From: Myxococcales bacterium
Lineage (GTDB): Bacteria; Myxococcota_A; Polyangia; Nannocystales; Nannocystaceae
Assembly: GCA_020633315.1 (NCBI GenBank)
Contig: JACKDV010000002.1
Coordinates: forward strand, 62,001 to 126,000
Length of the DNA stretch: 64,000 bases
Direction: 5' to 3'
Each line of letters begins with the position of its first letter. The stretch's first letter is position 1. The position numbers were made by a program, and so were the translations under genes. The notes under the pieces are model-generated. The model did no database searches. It worked only from the letters and a program-made list of their open reading frames with translations, and was not told the origin of the DNA. This document shows, piece by piece, positions 56,006 to 63,640 of this stretch.

Positions 56006-56791
56006 TCAGCGCTCCGTGGGGGGGAGGGCGTGGAACGACAGCCCGCCCGGGTGCTCGCGAGCCTCCACCCCGAACACCGGACCGAGCACCTCGGGCACGA
56101 GCACCTCGAGCACGGTGCCCCGATGATGATGCCCACCCGGGCCGGCGCCCAGGCACACGGCTCGGTCGGCGTAGCGGCGGGCGAGCTGTAGCTCGTGCAG
56201 CGCCAGCACCAGCGCGGCCCCCTCGGTGGCGAGCCGGCGACACAGCTCGAGGAAGGCGAGGGCGTGGCCCACGTCGAGCGCGGTGGTGGGCTCGTCGAGC
56301 AAGAGCAGCTCGGCCCCGGTGGCGAGCAGGCGGGCGAGCATCACCCGCTGGCGCTCGCCGCCGCTGAGGGTCGACACGCGACGCTCGGCGAGCTCGGTGG
56401 CCTCGACCCGGGCCAGGGCCTCGTCCACGCGCCGACGATCGAGCTCGCCGGGCCCGCGCCAGCGCGACAGGTGCGGGGCGCGGCCCAGCATCACCAGCCG
56501 CCGTACCGTGAGGTCGTGATAGAGCTCGGTGAGCTGGGGGAGGTAGGCCACGCGGGTGGCTCGCTCGCGCCGGGGCACCCGGGCCAGCGGTCGATCCCCG
56601 AGGCTCACCACGCCCTCGCGCGGGGCGAGCAGGCCGGCCAGGTGGCGCAGCAGCGTGCTCTTGCCGCTGCCGTTGGGGCCCACCAGCGCCCATACCTCAC
56701 CGCTGCGGACCTCCAGCTCGAGCTCGCGGAACAGCCAGCGGGCGGGCGGGCCGTCCACGTGGGCTCCCAGCCCGCGTGCGCAGAGGATCAC
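56006..56791 (-). CDS. btuD: Vitamin B12 ABC importer ATPase (BtuD-like)
   Basis: 261 residues, ATP-binding subunit of a type II ABC importer. Walker A GPNGSGKST, Q-loop AYLPQ, signature LSGGERQRV, Walker B LLLLDEPTTALD, H-loop ALHELQLA. The GTG start overlaps the permease stop by 4 bp (GTGA). Sequence class is FecE/BtuD; the B12 role comes from the operon behind a cobalamin riboswitch. A His/Gly insert (GAGPGGHHHRGTV) precedes the C-terminal regulatory part. Confidence 0.88.
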   Translation of the reverse strand: MILCARGLGAHVDGPPARWLFRELELEVRSGEVWALVGPNGSGKSTLLRHLAGLLAPREGVVSLGDRPLARVPRRERATRVAYLPQLTELYHDLTVRRLVMLGRAPHLSRWRGPGELDRRRVDEALARVEATELAERRVSTLSGGERQRVMLARLLATGAELLLLDEPTTALDVGHALAFLELCRRLATEGAALVLALHELQLARRYADRAVCLGAGPGGHHHRGTVLEVLVPEVLGPVFGVEAREHPGGLSFHALPPTER

Positions 56792-57795
56792 GGGCGTGCC
56801 TCCTGCCGACGCAGCAGCCACAGGAAGAAGGGCGCGCCCGCGAGGCTGGTGAGGGCACCGGGGGGGAGCGCCACGTCGTGGATCGAGCGATCGAGCAGGT
56901 CCACCCCGAGCAGCGCGAGCGCACCCCCGAGGGCCGACAGCGGGAGCAGCCGCGCGTGCCCGGGGCCGCCGAGGATCCGGGCCACGTGCGGGACGACCAG
57001 GCCCACGAAGCCGATCACCCCGGCCAGCGCGGTGGCGGCCCCCACCAGCAGGGCCACCGCGAGCAGGGCGAGCCGCTGGGTGCGGGCCAGGTCCACTCCC
57101 AGCGAGGCCGCGGTGTCGCGGCCGAGCTGCAGGGCATCGAGATCGAGGCGCAGCCACAGCCCCAGCGCGGCGCCGGCCGCCAGGGGCAGCGCCGCCGCCT
57201 GCAGGTGCGACCAGCTGCGGCCCTCGAAGCTGCCCATCAGCCAGCGCACCACCTTGATCCCCAGGTCCCAGCGCTCGGTGTCGAGGGCGAGCAGCAGCGT
57301 GGTGAGGGCCCCGCACATCGCTCCCAGGGCGATGCCCGAGAGCAGCAGGGTGGTCACGTCGCCGTGATCGCGCGCGAGGGCCAGCAGCACCAGCAGCACC
57401 GCGGCCGCTCCCGCGGCGGCGAGTACCGGCACCGCGAGCACGCTGCTGGTGTCCAGGCCCAGGGTGAAGCCCACCACCGCGAGGGTGGCCGCGCCCGCGC
57501 TCACGCCCAGCACCCCGGGCTCGGCCATGGGGTTGCGGAACAGGCCCTGGGTGATCGCACCGGCGAAGCCGAGCGCGCCGCCGAGCAGCATCGCCAGCAG
57601 CGAGCGGGGCAGACGGAGGTCCCAGACCAGCGCGTCGACGGTGGGCGGCGAGGGGGTCGAGCCCAGGCCCAGGTGGCCGAGCAGCACCGCGAGCGCTTCG
57701 CCCACGCCGAGCTCGCCGGGTCCCACGGTGAGGGCCAGCAGCAGCAGGCCGGCGAGGGCGAGGACGAGGCCGGCCCCGATCGCCAGCGGCCTCAC
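56788..57795 (-). CDS. btuC: Vitamin B12 ABC importer permease (BtuC/FecCD family)
   Basis: 335 residues with about ten membrane helices, typical of BtuC/FecCD. Family stretches are DLRLPRSLLAMLLGGALGFAG near the start, TQGLFRNPMAEPGVLGVSAGA, and GVIGFVGLVVPHVARILGGPGH, the ATPase-coupling loop. Overlaps its neighbours by 4 bp on both sides (ATGA at the binding-protein stop). Substrate assigned by the riboswitch and binding-protein context. Confidence 0.9.
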   Translation of the reverse strand: MRPLAIGAGLVLALAGLLLLALTVGPGELGVGEALAVLLGHLGLGSTPSPPTVDALVWDLRLPRSLLAMLLGGALGFAGAITQGLFRNPMAEPGVLGVSAGAATLAVVGFTLGLDTSSVLAVPVLAAAGAAAVLLVLLALARDHGDVTTLLLSGIALGAMCGALTTLLLALDTERWDLGIKVVRWLMGSFEGRSWSHLQAAALPLAAGAALGLWLRLDLDALQLGRDTAASLGVDLARTQRLALLAVALLVGAATALAGVIGFVGLVVPHVARILGGPGHARLLPLSALGGALALLGVDLLDRSIHDVALPPGALTSLAGAPFFLWLLRRQEARP

Positions 57796-58661
57796 CGGGC
57801 CGCCCCCGGCCGGGCCGCCCGCAGGCGCTCCACCACGTCGAGCATGCCGGCCCCCGCACTATAGAGGTCTCGGGAGGGGACGGCGATCACCCGCTCGTCC
57901 CGCACCGCCCGTAGCGAGCGCAGCCCCGGGCGGGCGGCGAGCTCGGCGATCACCGCCTCGCCGTCGTCCTGGCCGCAGGGAACCACCAGCGCGTCGGGGT
58001 CCCAGGCGAGCAGCTGCTCCACCCCGAGCTGCAGGTGGCCGCGGCGCCCCTGCTCGGCCGGCAGGTTGCGATAGCCGGCCGCGGTCGCCTCGTCGTCGAA
58101 CGAGGTGCCGCCCGCGGGCACGTTGCCGTCGTTCCAGCTCAGCACCCGCGGCCCCTGGGGATCGTCGATGCGCAGCTCGGCCAGGCGGGCATCGAAGGCG
58201 TCCACGAGCTGCTCGCCGGCGGCCGAGCCCTCCACCGCCGAGGCGATGGCTCGCAGGTTGGTCCGGTAGTCGGCGAAGCCGTCGAAGCGCTCGAGCACCA
58301 GCGTGCGCAGCCCGGCGTCGCGGATGAGGGCCTGGGTCTCGGCCGCGGTGAAACTGGCCAGGATCACCAGATCGGGGACCAGCGCGAGCAGGGCCTCGCT
58401 GGTCCCGGCGGCCCGCGGCAGCTCGGGCGGCCAGCGATCGACCACGCGGCTGTAGCGAGGATCGTCGGCCATGGAGCTGACCGCCACCACCTGGGCTCGC
58501 ACCTCGGCCCCGAGCTCCCACAGCACCTCGTCGCTGAGCACGGTCTGCGAGACCACGCGATGGCCCGGGCTCGTGGTCGGGAGGCGGCGGCCCTCGCCGC
58601 AGGCCAGCAGTGGCGCAGCGACCAGGGCCCCCAGCGCGCGTCGGCGCGACCAGGCGCTCAT
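57792..58661 (-). CDS. btuF: Vitamin B12 ABC importer substrate-binding protein (BtuF-like)
   Basis: 289 residues from the ATG at 58661. The N-terminus SRRRALGALVAAPLLAC reads as a twin-arginine-like signal ending in lipobox Cys21. The mature part is a helical-backbone binding protein of the BtuF/FhuD class: VVSQTVLSDEVLWELG, LLALVPDLVILASFTAAETQ, and LLAWDPDALVVPCGQ. An in-frame start 20 codons upstream lies inside the preceding gene and was rejected. Overlaps both neighbours by 4 bp. Confidence 0.88.
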   Translation of the reverse strand: MSAWSRRRALGALVAAPLLACGEGRRLPTTSPGHRVVSQTVLSDEVLWELGAEVRAQVVAVSSMADDPRYSRVVDRWPPELPRAAGTSEALLALVPDLVILASFTAAETQALIRDAGLRTLVLERFDGFADYRTNLRAIASAVEGSAAGEQLVDAFDARLAELRIDDPQGPRVLSWNDGNVPAGGTSFDDEATAAGYRNLPAEQGRRGHLQLGVEQLLAWDPDALVVPCGQDDGEAVIAELAARPGLRSLRAVRDERVIAVPSRDLYSAGAGMLDVVERLRAARPGAAR

Positions 58662-59380
58662 CCGCCCGCTCCCAGGGCCACGACGGCGTCGAGATCGAAG
58701 CCTCCGCTCGCGCCTGCGCACCAGGTCTCGCTGCCGTAGTGCTCGCGGGTGCGATCCACGACGCGGAGGTAGTGGATCTCGGCCAGGCCGAGCTCGGCGA
58801 GATCGAAGGCATCACCGCCCGCGCTCGCCGGGTCGAGGGCGCTCGCCTCGTCGTCGGCCAGCACCGGCTCGAGCCCCGCGCAGCCGGACGGCAGCGGATC
58901 CTCGCCGTCCGGCTCGCAGGGGAAGGCGTACCAGTCGATGCCGTCCTCGCTCACCAGCACCTGGCCGGGCTCCACGAAGCGGGTCGCCCCCGAGACGAAG
59001 GCGTTCTCGAACACGACGAGGTCCGGTCCCGGTCCGTCGGTGGGCGCGGGGTCGTCGAAGGCCAGGGTGATCGAGCCGCCGCAGCCCAGCGAGACCACGT
59101 CGGTGCTGCCCATGTCGAGGCCCTCGCCCCGCGGTGGTCCCAGCACGATCCCGGGCAGCGCCTCGTGGCCGAACGAGACCCCGGGCGCGGGCGTGAAGCC
59201 CTCCACGCAGTCGGCGAAGGGATCGCTCGGTCCCTCGCTCCGCAGGTCGCAGCGGCCCTCGATCGGGGGCTGCTCGGGGTCGAGGCCGCTGCGACCGTCG
59301 GAGCCCGCACCGGGCTCGTGGCAGCCCGCGGTCGGTCCGACCAGCGAGCAGAGGGCGAGGGCGAGGATCGGTCGGCTCAT
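58658..59380 (-). CDS. B12-operon surface lipoprotein, 'NAF...EPG...WY' family
   Basis: 240 residues, lipobox PTAGC (Cys20). The mature protein has DLVVFENAF, VEPGQVLVSEDGIDWYAFPC and, near the end, DAFDLAELGL and FDLDAVVALG. The order N-A-F, then E-P-G-x-V-x-V-S-x-D-G, then W-Y is what I remember of 'cell surface protein' lipoproteins encoded in Bacteroidetes B12-uptake loci. A role as an accessory cobamide-binding or receptor-associated protein is inferred. Translationally coupled (ATGA) on both sides within the btu operon. Confidence 0.75.
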   Translation of the reverse strand: MSRPILALALCSLVGPTAGCHEPGAGSDGRSGLDPEQPPIEGRCDLRSEGPSDPFADCVEGFTPAPGVSFGHEALPGIVLGPPRGEGLDMGSTDVVSLGCGGSITLAFDDPAPTDGPGPDLVVFENAFVSGATRFVEPGQVLVSEDGIDWYAFPCEPDGEDPLPSGCAGLEPVLADDEASALDPASAGGDAFDLAELGLAEIHYLRVVDRTREHYGSETWCAGASGGFDLDAVVALGAGG

Positions 59381-60582
59381 GGGATCGCCACCATGCTGTA
59401 GGGGGGCAGCCCGGTGGAGATCGGGCCGTCGAGGAGCTGAGGAGGATCGAGCGAGACGTCGAAGCGCCACAGCCCCGGCCGCTCGAGGCGGCGGCTGCCG
59501 TACCACAGGTGATCGCCCACCAGCTCGAGGGTGCGCTCGGCCGAGTCGAAGCCCTCGGCGAAGGGCTCGGGGATCTCGGGCGCGGCCCCGTCGAGCCCCA
59601 CCCGGTACAGGCGCACCTGGGAGTAGTCGGCATCGTAGGCGGCGAGGTAGGCCACGCTGCCGTCGTCGGCGAGGTCGAAGGCCTGCGGCTGGAACGGGTC
59701 GCCGATGCCCGCGGCCTCCATCGCCTCGGGGGGCACGACCCAGCGGCGGATCCCGGAGTCGAGCTCCACGCGCTCGATCCCGGTGCTCAGGGCCAGCAGG
59801 GTGCGGCCGCCGACGTCGGCGGGATCGCGACGGAGCTGCCGTACCCACGCGCCGAGCAGGGGCAGGGCATCGGCCGCGGTGGTGTCGGGGTCGAGGTCGA
59901 GCGCCTCGCCGAGCGCCGGGTCGATCACCACGAGGTGGTCGGTGCCCACGGGGCGGTAGCCGGGATCGAGTCGCTGGATCGTCACCACCATGAGGTCGCC
60001 GCAGCGCACGATCAGGCTCGCCTCGGGGTTGCCGTCGTCGTCGGCGAAGGGGCCCAGGTCGATGCGCGCCCGCTCGGCCTCGGCCGGGGGCAGGCTCGGG
60101 TCGAGCACCCGCAGCGTGGGCTCGGCGAAGGTGGTCAGGTGGGCCAGTCCGCGCGCATCGAAGGCCACCGCGTGGGGGTTGGGGCTGGGCCCGTCGCTGG
60201 CCAGGGCAAGCTGGGCGCGCAGCGACCAGCTCCTGGCATCGAGCACGTCGAGGCGATCGATGCGGTGGCGATGGACCAGCACCAAGGCATCGTCGTGCGC
60301 GAAGGGGATCGCATCGGTGGAGCCCTCGGCCACGTCGACCTCCACGCTGCCGTCGGCGAGCTCGACCACCGTCAGCGCCCCAGTCGCGAAGTCGGTGGTG
60401 GTCAGCGCCAGCCGACGCGGCGCCGCGGGATCGAGCTCGCAGGCCCCCACGGGCGCGCGCCAGCCCGGGGGCACCATGCTCCCGTCCACGGGCGGCGGGG
60501 GCTCGGGCTCTCCGAGCTCGTCCGCATGGCCGGGCGCACAGCCCAGCGCGAGCGCGAGCGCGAGGACGATCGCGGCCCTCAT
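59377..60582 (-). CDS. B12-operon beta-propeller lipoprotein (BtuG-like)
   Basis: 401 residues. Short signal peptide with lipobox LALGC (Cys15), then a Pro/Glu-rich linker and a seven-blade-like all-beta domain with YncE-type blade repeats (LALTTTDFATGALTVVELAD, PHAVAFDARGLAHLTTF, PQAFDLADDGSVAYLAAYDA). Coming immediately after the TonB-dependent receptor gene under a cobalamin riboswitch, this is the layout of BtuG, the surface lipoprotein that hands B12 to BtuB in Bacteroides. No sequence comparison was possible, so the match is by architecture and position. ATGA overlaps on both sides. Confidence 0.78.
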   Translation of the reverse strand: MRAAIVLALALALGCAPGHADELGEPEPPPPVDGSMVPPGWRAPVGACELDPAAPRRLALTTTDFATGALTVVELADGSVEVDVAEGSTDAIPFAHDDALVLVHRHRIDRLDVLDARSWSLRAQLALASDGPSPNPHAVAFDARGLAHLTTFAEPTLRVLDPSLPPAEAERARIDLGPFADDDGNPEASLIVRCGDLMVVTIQRLDPGYRPVGTDHLVVIDPALGEALDLDPDTTAADALPLLGAWVRQLRRDPADVGGRTLLALSTGIERVELDSGIRRWVVPPEAMEAAGIGDPFQPQAFDLADDGSVAYLAAYDADYSQVRLYRVGLDGAAPEIPEPFAEGFDSAERTLELVGDHLWYGSRRLERPGLWRFDVSLDPPQLLDGPISTGLPPYSMVAIP

Positions 60583-62720
60583 CGTCGACGTCCCTCCAGC
60601 TCCACCCGCACCGAGCCCCACACGCTGCGCCCGGGCAGCGGGTAGCCCAGGAAGTCCTGGAATCCGGCGGGGCGCGGGCGCACGCCATCCACGTCGCGCA
60701 GCATCACGGTGGTGGTCCGCAGGTCGAGCAGGTTGCGGACCTCCACGCCCAGGTGCACGCGCTGGCCCAGGTGCAGCTCGGCCCCCAGCCCCTGCACTGC
60801 CCGCGGAGGGAAGCGCAGGCGGCCGGCGGTGTCGAGGGTGGTGCCCGCGCTCAGCTCCAGCGTGTAGAGCACCCGGGGCTCGGTCCACACCCGACCCACC
60901 CAGAAGCCCCGGCCGGCGGTGCCCCGCACGAACAGCTCGTGCCGCGGTCGCCCCGGCAGCGGCTGGTCGTGCACCGTAGGATCGGGCGAGTCGTTGCGGG
61001 TGTCGAGGAAGGTGTAGTTGGTGTGCAGGGTGAGCCAGGGGCGGCGGGGCACCAGCGCCAGGGTGCTCTCCATCCCGCGCAGCCGAGCCCCCTCCACGTT
61101 GGTGGGCCGGGCCACCGCGCCCGCGCTCACCCACTGCACCAGGTCCTCGCTCCAGGTGGCGAAGCCGGCGATTGCGGCGTAGAGCATCAGCCCGGCCAGG
61201 TCGCGATCGAGGACCAGGCCGCCGTCGACCGCCTGGCCCCGCTCCGGTCGCAGGCCCTCGTTGCCCACCAGGTAGCCCTGGTTGCCGAACAGCTCGGGCA
61301 GGGTGGGGGGTCGGAAGTAGCGGCCCCCGCTCGCGCGCAGCTCGAGCCCCGGCACCAGGCGCAGGCGGGCGCCCACCCGCGGGCCCAGGCCCACGGTGCT
61401 CGCATCGCGCCCCGCGTCGTCCTGCTCGCCCGCGCCGGGGGGCACGGCGAAGCGGCTGTCGAGCGCATCCACCCGCAGCGCCGGGACCACGCGCAGGCGA
61501 TCGCCCACGAATTGCTCGAGCTCCATCGCCGCGCCCCACCAAAGCCGCGTGCGACGAGCGTCCCCCGTGCTCCCCACCGTGGGGGCCCGCTGGTCGACGT
61601 CGAGGTGCTCCACCCGCTGGTCTGCGCTCAGGCCGAGGAACGCCCCGTGCCACAGCGGCAGGCGCAGGCGGGGCGACAGATAGAGGTCCACGCCCACTTG
61701 CCGCTGATCGTCCACCGCCAGGCCCACCTCGCCCGCGGGATCGCGATAGATCTGGTGCAGGGCGCCCAGGCCCAGCCGCCACTCGAGGCGCCCGCCGGGG
61801 CCGAGCAATTCGTGGCGACGGGCGGTCACCACCGTGCGGGCCACCAGCGTGCCCAGCCGCACCTGTTGGGACTCGGCGCTCGCTGGCCCCGGGATGCCCT
61901 GGGTCTTGAGCTGCACCAGCGGCTGCACGGCGATCCGCCACGGCCCGCGGCGATGGTCGAGCCGCGCGTGCACGGCGATGCGATCGTAGTCGTCGTTGCG
62001 CCGGCGCCGGTCCACGTCGTCGCCGGCCAGCGCCGGGGTGCCGCCGTCGTAGAGGAACGGGAAGTCGCCGGTGGCTCCCGCGTAGCCGATGCTCAGCATC
62101 CCGGCGGTGCGACCCGAGCCAGACAGGGGGCCGCCCATCGACACGCCGCCCTCGCGGGCGCCGAACGAGCCGTAGCCGGCGCGCAGCGACAGCCCGCGGC
62201 GGCGCCACGCGGGCGCGCCCACCAGATCGATCGCGCCGCCGATCGCCGCGCTGCCGTAGGCGATGGGCACGTAGCCGCGGTAGACCTCGATGCGGTGGAG
62301 CCCCTCGAGGGGCAGTGAGCCCACGTCGACCAGGCCGGCCACGCTGCTGTTGAGCGGCACCCCGTCGAGGAAGAGCGCCACCTGCTGCGGGCTGCTGCCG
62401 CGCAGCGACACCGCGGCGAACTGGCCCAGCCCGCCGAAGCTGCGCACCGTGGTCCCCGGCGCGCGGGCCAGCAGCTCGGGCAGCGCGTCGCTCGAGCGGG
62501 CGCCCGGCTCGTGCTCGAGGTCGATCGCGGTGGCGAAGCCCGGGCTGCGGCGATCGACCTCGCGCTGCGCCTCGCGAGGATCGTCGTCCTCGTCGGCCTC
62601 CACCACGGTGCGATAGGGGGACGAGGCCTCCGCGGGGGGCGGGGCCACGAGGGCGGTGGGGACCGCGGGACGGACGAGCGCGGAGGTGGCGATCGCCGCC
62701 GCTTGGGCGGGCGTGAGCAA
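60579..62720 (-). CDS. btuB: TonB-dependent outer-membrane receptor, BtuB-like
   Basis: 713 residues from TTG 62720. Plug domain: SDALPELLARAPGTTVRSFG, VSLRGSSPQQVALFLDGVPL, HRIEVYRGYVPIAYGSAAIGG. Then a 22-strand-type barrel (RYFRPPTLPELFG, LHTNYTFLDTRNDSPDP) ending GSVRVELEG. Substrate B12 is implied by the cobalamin riboswitch just upstream. The start is uncertain: the signal-like AAAIATSALVRPAVPTALVA lacks a basic n-region, and no ATG or GTG exists in this frame after the stop at 62742-62744. A GTG in another frame (62745) followed by a frameshift would restore a normal signal peptide (MRRESSRHLA...). Confidence 0.88.
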   Translation of the reverse strand: MLTPAQAAAIATSALVRPAVPTALVAPPPAEASSPYRTVVEADEDDDPREAQREVDRRSPGFATAIDLEHEPGARSSDALPELLARAPGTTVRSFGGLGQFAAVSLRGSSPQQVALFLDGVPLNSSVAGLVDVGSLPLEGLHRIEVYRGYVPIAYGSAAIGGAIDLVGAPAWRRRGLSLRAGYGSFGAREGGVSMGGPLSGSGRTAGMLSIGYAGATGDFPFLYDGGTPALAGDDVDRRRRNDDYDRIAVHARLDHRRGPWRIAVQPLVQLKTQGIPGPASAESQQVRLGTLVARTVVTARRHELLGPGGRLEWRLGLGALHQIYRDPAGEVGLAVDDQRQVGVDLYLSPRLRLPLWHGAFLGLSADQRVEHLDVDQRAPTVGSTGDARRTRLWWGAAMELEQFVGDRLRVVPALRVDALDSRFAVPPGAGEQDDAGRDASTVGLGPRVGARLRLVPGLELRASGGRYFRPPTLPELFGNQGYLVGNEGLRPERGQAVDGGLVLDRDLAGLMLYAAIAGFATWSEDLVQWVSAGAVARPTNVEGARLRGMESTLALVPRRPWLTLHTNYTFLDTRNDSPDPTVHDQPLPGRPRHELFVRGTAGRGFWVGRVWTEPRVLYTLELSAGTTLDTAGRLRFPPRAVQGLGAELHLGQRVHLGVEVRNLLDLRTTTVMLRDVDGVRPRPAGFQDFLGYPLPGRSVWGSVRVELEGRRR

Positions 62721-62723
62721 GAT

Positions 62724-62746
62724 GGCGAGATGACTCCCGTCTCACC
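62724..62746 (-). promoter_or_regulatory. Hairpin sequestering the ribosome binding site (riboswitch expression platform)
   Basis: Seven-bp stem GGTGAGA / TCTCGCC with a nine-nt loop holding GGGAG, immediately before the TTG start of the receptor gene. Placed between the riboswitch aptamer and the coding region, it is likely the switch that responds to B12 binding, by occluding the ribosome. Inferred from sequence only. Confidence 0.5.
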
Positions 62747-62762
62747 GTCTCGAAGGGGCAAA

Positions 62763-62940
62763 CGTGCCGGCGCAGGTTTCCTGGCTCGCGGGTCATCCTC
62801 GGGTGCGCCTTCCCAGGGCTCCTTGCCGCCCCAGTGGCCTCGTGCACCGTCGTCTCCGCTCACAGTGGCGGGAGCCGCGTCGGATTCTCACCGAGCTTCC
62901 CTCGACGCTTCCCCTCGCGGGGGCGTCACCACCGGTCACG
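62763..62940 (-). promoter_or_regulatory. Cobalamin riboswitch
   Basis: Minus-strand sequence matches the B12 aptamer closely: outer P1 CGTG(A)CCGG (62940-62932) with CCGGCACG (62770-62763); conserved core GGTGAGAATCC (from 62892), CCCGCCACTGTGA, GCCACTGGG and CCTGGGAAGGC; and the B12 box GCCAGGAAACCTGCG. All appear in canonical order. It lies 42 nt before the TonB-dependent receptor start and is expected to repress the six-gene operon when B12 is plentiful. Confident. Confidence 0.95.
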
Positions 62941-62990
62941 TCCGATTGTCAGAGAGCGATCGATCCCTTGTGCCCTCCGGCCGCGCGGGG

Positions 62991-62996
62991 TGTCAA
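62991..62996 (-). promoter_or_regulatory. -35 element (TTGACA) of the B12 operon promoter
   Basis: Perfect minus-strand TTGACA, with a weak CACAAG about 18 nt downstream as -10, placing transcription start near 62960, just upstream of the riboswitch. Confidence 0.5.
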
Positions 62997-63007
62997 GCGA
63001 GCCCAGG

Positions 63008-63061
63008 TCGGTGGGGTCACGTTCGGTGGGGTCGTCCGTGGTGGCCCCCGTCGGGGGTTTT
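63008..63061 (+). other. Direct repeat and hairpin before the TerB-like gene
   Basis: TCGGTGGGGTC occurs twice, at 63008-63018 and 63023-63033, with 15-bp spacing, a possible operator. It is followed by CCCC-CGTCG-GGGG and TTTT (63045-63061), a terminator-like hairpin 30 bp before the ATG. Their roles are unknown. Confidence 0.35.
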
Positions 63062-63065
63062 GCGG

Positions 63066-63071
63066 TAGCAT
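63066..63071 (+). promoter_or_regulatory. Candidate -10 element (TAGCAT) for the TerB-like gene
   Basis: TAGCAT is 19 nt before the ATG at 63091, giving a leader of about 12 nt. Confidence 0.35.
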
Positions 63072-63090
63072 CCGGGCCCGGAGCCCCACC

Positions 63091-63522
63091 ATGCTCGATT
63101 TTCCCATCGGAGAGCTCATCACCCCGGAGGAGCAAGTGGCCGTGGCGCGGGCCGTCGCCATCATGGCGTCGCGCGACAACCAGGTCTCCGACAGCGAGCG
63201 GCACTTCGTCGAGGAGCTCATGGGGCAGATGATGCTGCTCCCCGAGGAGCGCGACGCGGTGCGCAAGGAGTTCAACCGGCCCGGCGATCTCCTCTCCGTC
63301 GCGCAGGCGGTGAAGCACCGCGAAGCCCGCATCTTCCTCTATTACCAGGCCGTGTGCGCCGCGATGGCGGACAACAAGCTGGTGGAGGGCGAGCTCGATG
63401 CGCTGCTGCAGCTCGCCGAGGTGTTCCAGTTCCACCCAGACACGGCCAAGCGCTTCATCCGCTGGGTGCAGGACAGCCTCGAGCTGCGCGAGCGGGGACA
63501 GCAGATCCTCGTCGAGATGTAG
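63091..63522 (+). CDS. TerB-like helical protein
   Basis: 143 residues, all-helical and cytoplasmic. EEQVAVARAVAIMASRDNQVSDSERHF and VCAAMADNKLVEGELDALLQ recall the TerB fold with its pair of acidic metal-binding stretches. TerB domains occur in tellurite-resistance and stress systems, but no other ter genes are adjacent. The ATG was chosen over an open frame that runs back into the riboswitch. The gap to rpoZ (63523-63640, 118 bp) holds rpoZ's promoter. Confidence 0.7.
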   Translation: MLDFPIGELITPEEQVAVARAVAIMASRDNQVSDSERHFVEELMGQMMLLPEERDAVRKEFNRPGDLLSVAQAVKHREARIFLYYQAVCAAMADNKLVEGELDALLQLAEVFQFHPDTAKRFIRWVQDSLELRERGQQILVEM

Positions 63523-63625
63523 CCGGCCGGCCTCGCTGGCCGAGCGGGTGTCTCGCGCAATCAGCGCTGTGGACCAGGCAGTGCCGAGCCCGTGTCGTGG
63601 GGTTGCGTCGTGGCGGGCCCCCGAC

Positions 63626-63631
63626 CATACT
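63626..63631 (+). promoter_or_regulatory. -10 element (CATACT), leaderless-type promoter for rpoZ
   Basis: CATACT ends 9 nt before the rpoZ ATG at 63641, in the same arrangement as the TAnnnT boxes elsewhere. Confidence 0.4.
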
Positions 63632-63640
63632 CCGCGCCTC

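Noticed and set aside
63091..63522. Tellurite-resistance locus
   Set aside because: Only one TerB-like protein; no terC, terD or terZ genes nearby.
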